The notes under the pieces were generated by a model that saw nothing but the letters and a program-made list of their open reading frames with translations, had not been told where the DNA came from and did no database searches. Both the position numbers and the translations under genes were made by a program. From Thiospirochaeta perfilievii (GTDB taxonomy: Bacteria > Spirochaetota > Spirochaetia > DSM-2461): a stretch of DNA of 64,000 nt. Of the stretch, positions 62,478 to 64,000 are shown piece by piece. Within the stretch, counting starts at the first letter, position 1. Each line of letters starts with the position of its first letter. The stretch lies in contig NZ_CP035807.1 in assembly GCF_008329945.1 (NCBI RefSeq), forward strand, positions 1,426,001 through 1,490,000, given 5' to 3'.

Positions 62478-64000
62478 CTATTTCTAACTCTATCCAATTA
62501 ATATTAATATCTACACCAGAGAGTTTTAAATCAGATATCCCCTTAGGAAGAGTTATCTCTCCCTCTATGGTCTTCCAACTCTGCCAATCCCCTGACCCTT
62601 TAAAATCCTGTTTATCAAAACCTAAAACTGTTTCTGCTTTTAAAGGTATATTAGACTTCTCTGAAGCTACTCTATATCTAATTTTATATAGTCCAGCTTT
62701 CTCAACATCTAAGCGATATTTTAACCAATCCCCATCTGTCATCCATCCAATATTAAGAGTTCCTTCAGAACAATCTTGGGTTTGAGGGGTATCACTTTTA
62801 CTAAAAAAGTCTTCAGCTTCTATTTTACTATATTTAGAAACAACAACTGGTTTTTTAAGTTTAATAAAAGAGACATCATCTAACATAACATTTGCAGATG
62901 AATCTCCAAGGGATGGAATAAAGGCGACTCTAACCCTATTATGATCTTCTATTATATTAAACAGTACAGAAAACTCTTTTTTATCCTTTGATAGGTCAAC
63001 AAAATTAGGGCCATAAATTATATCTCCACTATTAGATAGTAGTGCTACAGCTAATTGTCTATTACTTAAACTATAGGATTGGAATTTCATCTCATAGGTC
63101 TCGTTTCCTATAAGGTCTATATTATCTTGATAAAAAATGATTCCATTTGATGTCCCACTAGTGTCAAGAGTTACTATCTTTGCCTCTCTTTGATAAATAT
63201 CAGGGCTTATGTTTATCATAACATCACTACTGCTATCTAGATCTAGCTTCCAGAAAGCCTGCCTGTTATCTCCTCTATCAAAAGTTCCATTATATATTAA
63301 GTTCCCATTAAATAATGGTGTTCTTGATGGTTTTTCTCTCTTTGTAGTTGAAGCCAACTCACCACCAATTTGGGTAAGTTTAACATCGTCAATCCATATA
63401 TCAATATCACTTAACCCCATATTAAACTCATATCTAGCCTTAGGGTCGCTCTTCTCCTTCATTATAAAGTTATAATTGTACTCTCTCATCTCTTCAAAGA
63501 GATCAACATCTATCTCTTTTGAATAGGCAGCCCAACCTCTAGCTTCTAAACCACCAATTTTTAACATTATTTTTCTGGATTTTGCAGCTCTAGCTTTAAA
63601 TGAGATGTTATACTCAATACCCTGTTTTAAATTCATTCCACCCTGGGTTAACTGATTTGCCCATTTCTGCCCACCAGCTGATTTAATCTTTACATGGACT
63701 TCACCATTTTCTACTGCTACAGAGCCAGAACCACTCTCAAAATTACCAAATTCCCAATGATCTAAACCATCATCAAAACCACTATTTAATGTAAAATTTC
63801 CCTCTTTATCAGGGTCTCTTCCTGGTACTTCAGCTTGGGTAGGTCTATCCTTTTTAGGTTTCATTCTAGGGTAAGGTTTAGAGGGTTGATAGACTCTAAT
63901 CCAATCAATCAGCATTTTTTGTGGAAACTTGGTTGTTTCATCAGGACTTCCAGGCCAGTTACCCCCTACTGCAAGATTTAACTGTAGATAAAAATCCCGA
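62470..64000 (-). CDS. GH16 beta-glucanase with CBM4/9 and CBM6 modules, C-terminal part
   Basis: The window edge cuts this gene; 510 codons are seen. The upstream end reads LNLAVGGNWPGSPDETTKFP and MLIDWIRVYQ, the unmistakable C-terminal end of a GH16 laminarinase-type catalytic domain; the catalytic motif itself lies outside the window. Two CBM4/9-like jelly rolls follow (about LNSGFDDGLDHWEFGNFESG to IWIDDVKLTQIG, and IYNGTFDRGDNRQAFWKLDL to VMLDDVSFIKL). A C-terminal CBM6-like module comes last (KIEAEDFFSKS, WMTDGDWLKYRLDV, INWIELEIVN). It is probably secreted. Next to the LacI-controlled importer it points to beta-1,3-glucan use. Confidence 0.9.
   Translation of the reverse strand, partial: RDFYLQLNLAVGGNWPGSPDETTKFPQKMLIDWIRVYQPSKPYPRMKPKKDRPTQAEVPGRDPDKEGNFTLNSGFDDGLDHWEFGNFESGSGSVAVENGEVHVKIKSAGGQKWANQLTQGGMNLKQGIEYNISFKARAAKSRKIMLKIGGLEARGWAAYSKEIDVDLFEEMREYNYNFIMKEKSDPKARYEFNMGLSDIDIWIDDVKLTQIGGELASTTKREKPSRTPLFNGNLIYNGTFDRGDNRQAFWKLDLDSSSDVMINISPDIYQREAKIVTLDTSGTSNGIIFYQDNIDLIGNETYEMKFQSYSLSNRQLAVALLSNSGDIIYGPNFVDLSKDKKEFSVLFNIIEDHNRVRVAFIPSLGDSSANVMLDDVSFIKLKKPVVVSKYSKIEAEDFFSKSDTPQTQDCSEGTLNIGWMTDGDWLKYRLDVEKAGLYKIRYRVASEKSNIPLKAETVLGFDKQDFKGSGDWQSWKTIEGEITLPKGISDLKLSGVDININWIELEIVN

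Noticed and set aside
1-64000. CRISPR arrays, tRNA, rRNA, riboswitches, prophage or conjugation genes
   Set aside because: I saw no spaced repeats, no cloverleaf or rRNA motifs, and no phage or mobilisation proteins; the only mobile element is the IS at 3482-5393.

Overview
This window looks like part of a chromosome from a low-G+C, free-living, plant-polysaccharide-degrading spirochaete. The evidence is indirect. The sugar-binding proteins share a post-signal 'ANGN-x-E'-type N terminus that I associate with Spirochaetales. A SiaABCD-type phospho-switch, outer-membrane barrel proteins and surface-type lipoproteins point to a diderm. No rRNA, tRNA or CRISPR array was seen, so the assignment is inference.

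Left part (1-7421, all minus strand): a YesMN/LplABC-like operon (sensor kinase, AraC-type response regulator, two permeases, sugar-binding protein) that looks broken. The regulator is split by an IS1182-like element (3482-5393). The kinase and one permease each carry a one-base frameshift in a G run.

7516-28237, glucan/xyloglucan locus, mostly plus strand: GH3 beta-glucosidase; GH74 xyloglucanase lipoprotein; an unknown lipoprotein; two tandem paralogous outer-membrane beta-barrels; a GH5 endoglucanase lipoprotein (frameshifted in a G run); a GH31 alpha-xylosidase; a GH1 beta-glucosidase; a hybrid kinase with two periplasmic binding domains; and a GH52 beta-xylosidase. AraC regulators sit between them. 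The layout reads as a surface-cut, porin-import, periplasmic/cytoplasmic-finish pathway that does not use SusCD/TonB.

28238-42830, xylose/arabinoxylan region: AraC regulator, xylulokinase, transketolase, two AraR-like (GntR-HTH plus LacI-sensor) regulators, two sugar ABC transporters without ATPase genes, and a GH43 enzyme. Clear promoters and a palindromic operator candidate are present.

42924-50527, signalling and peptide-modification region: a complete SiaABCD-like set (SiaD diguanylate cyclase and SiaB kinase on plus; SiaC phosphoprotein and SiaA PP2C phosphatase on minus) arranged as two converging, overlapping operons. The siaA-siaC operon starts with a 68-residue Nif11-leader-like peptide. 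Divergent from it is a three-gene radical-SAM operon (SPASM-type rSAM, B12-dependent RiPP-type rSAM with a C-x7-C-x2-C motif, class I methyltransferase). This is the best candidate for an undescribed peptide-modifying system.

50507-56733, minus strand: a secreted SBP_bac_3 protein, PII protein (no Tyr51) and AmtB under a near-perfect sigma-54 promoter, a clostripain-family lipoprotein, and a TPR-GAF-GGDEF diguanylate cyclase.

56865-64000: a third complete LplABC-type importer with two LacI-type operators, tandem LacI regulators with nearly identical DNA-binding domains, and the 3' part of a GH16 glucanase with two CBM4/9-like modules and a CBM6. This suggests a beta-1,3-glucan (laminarin) locus.
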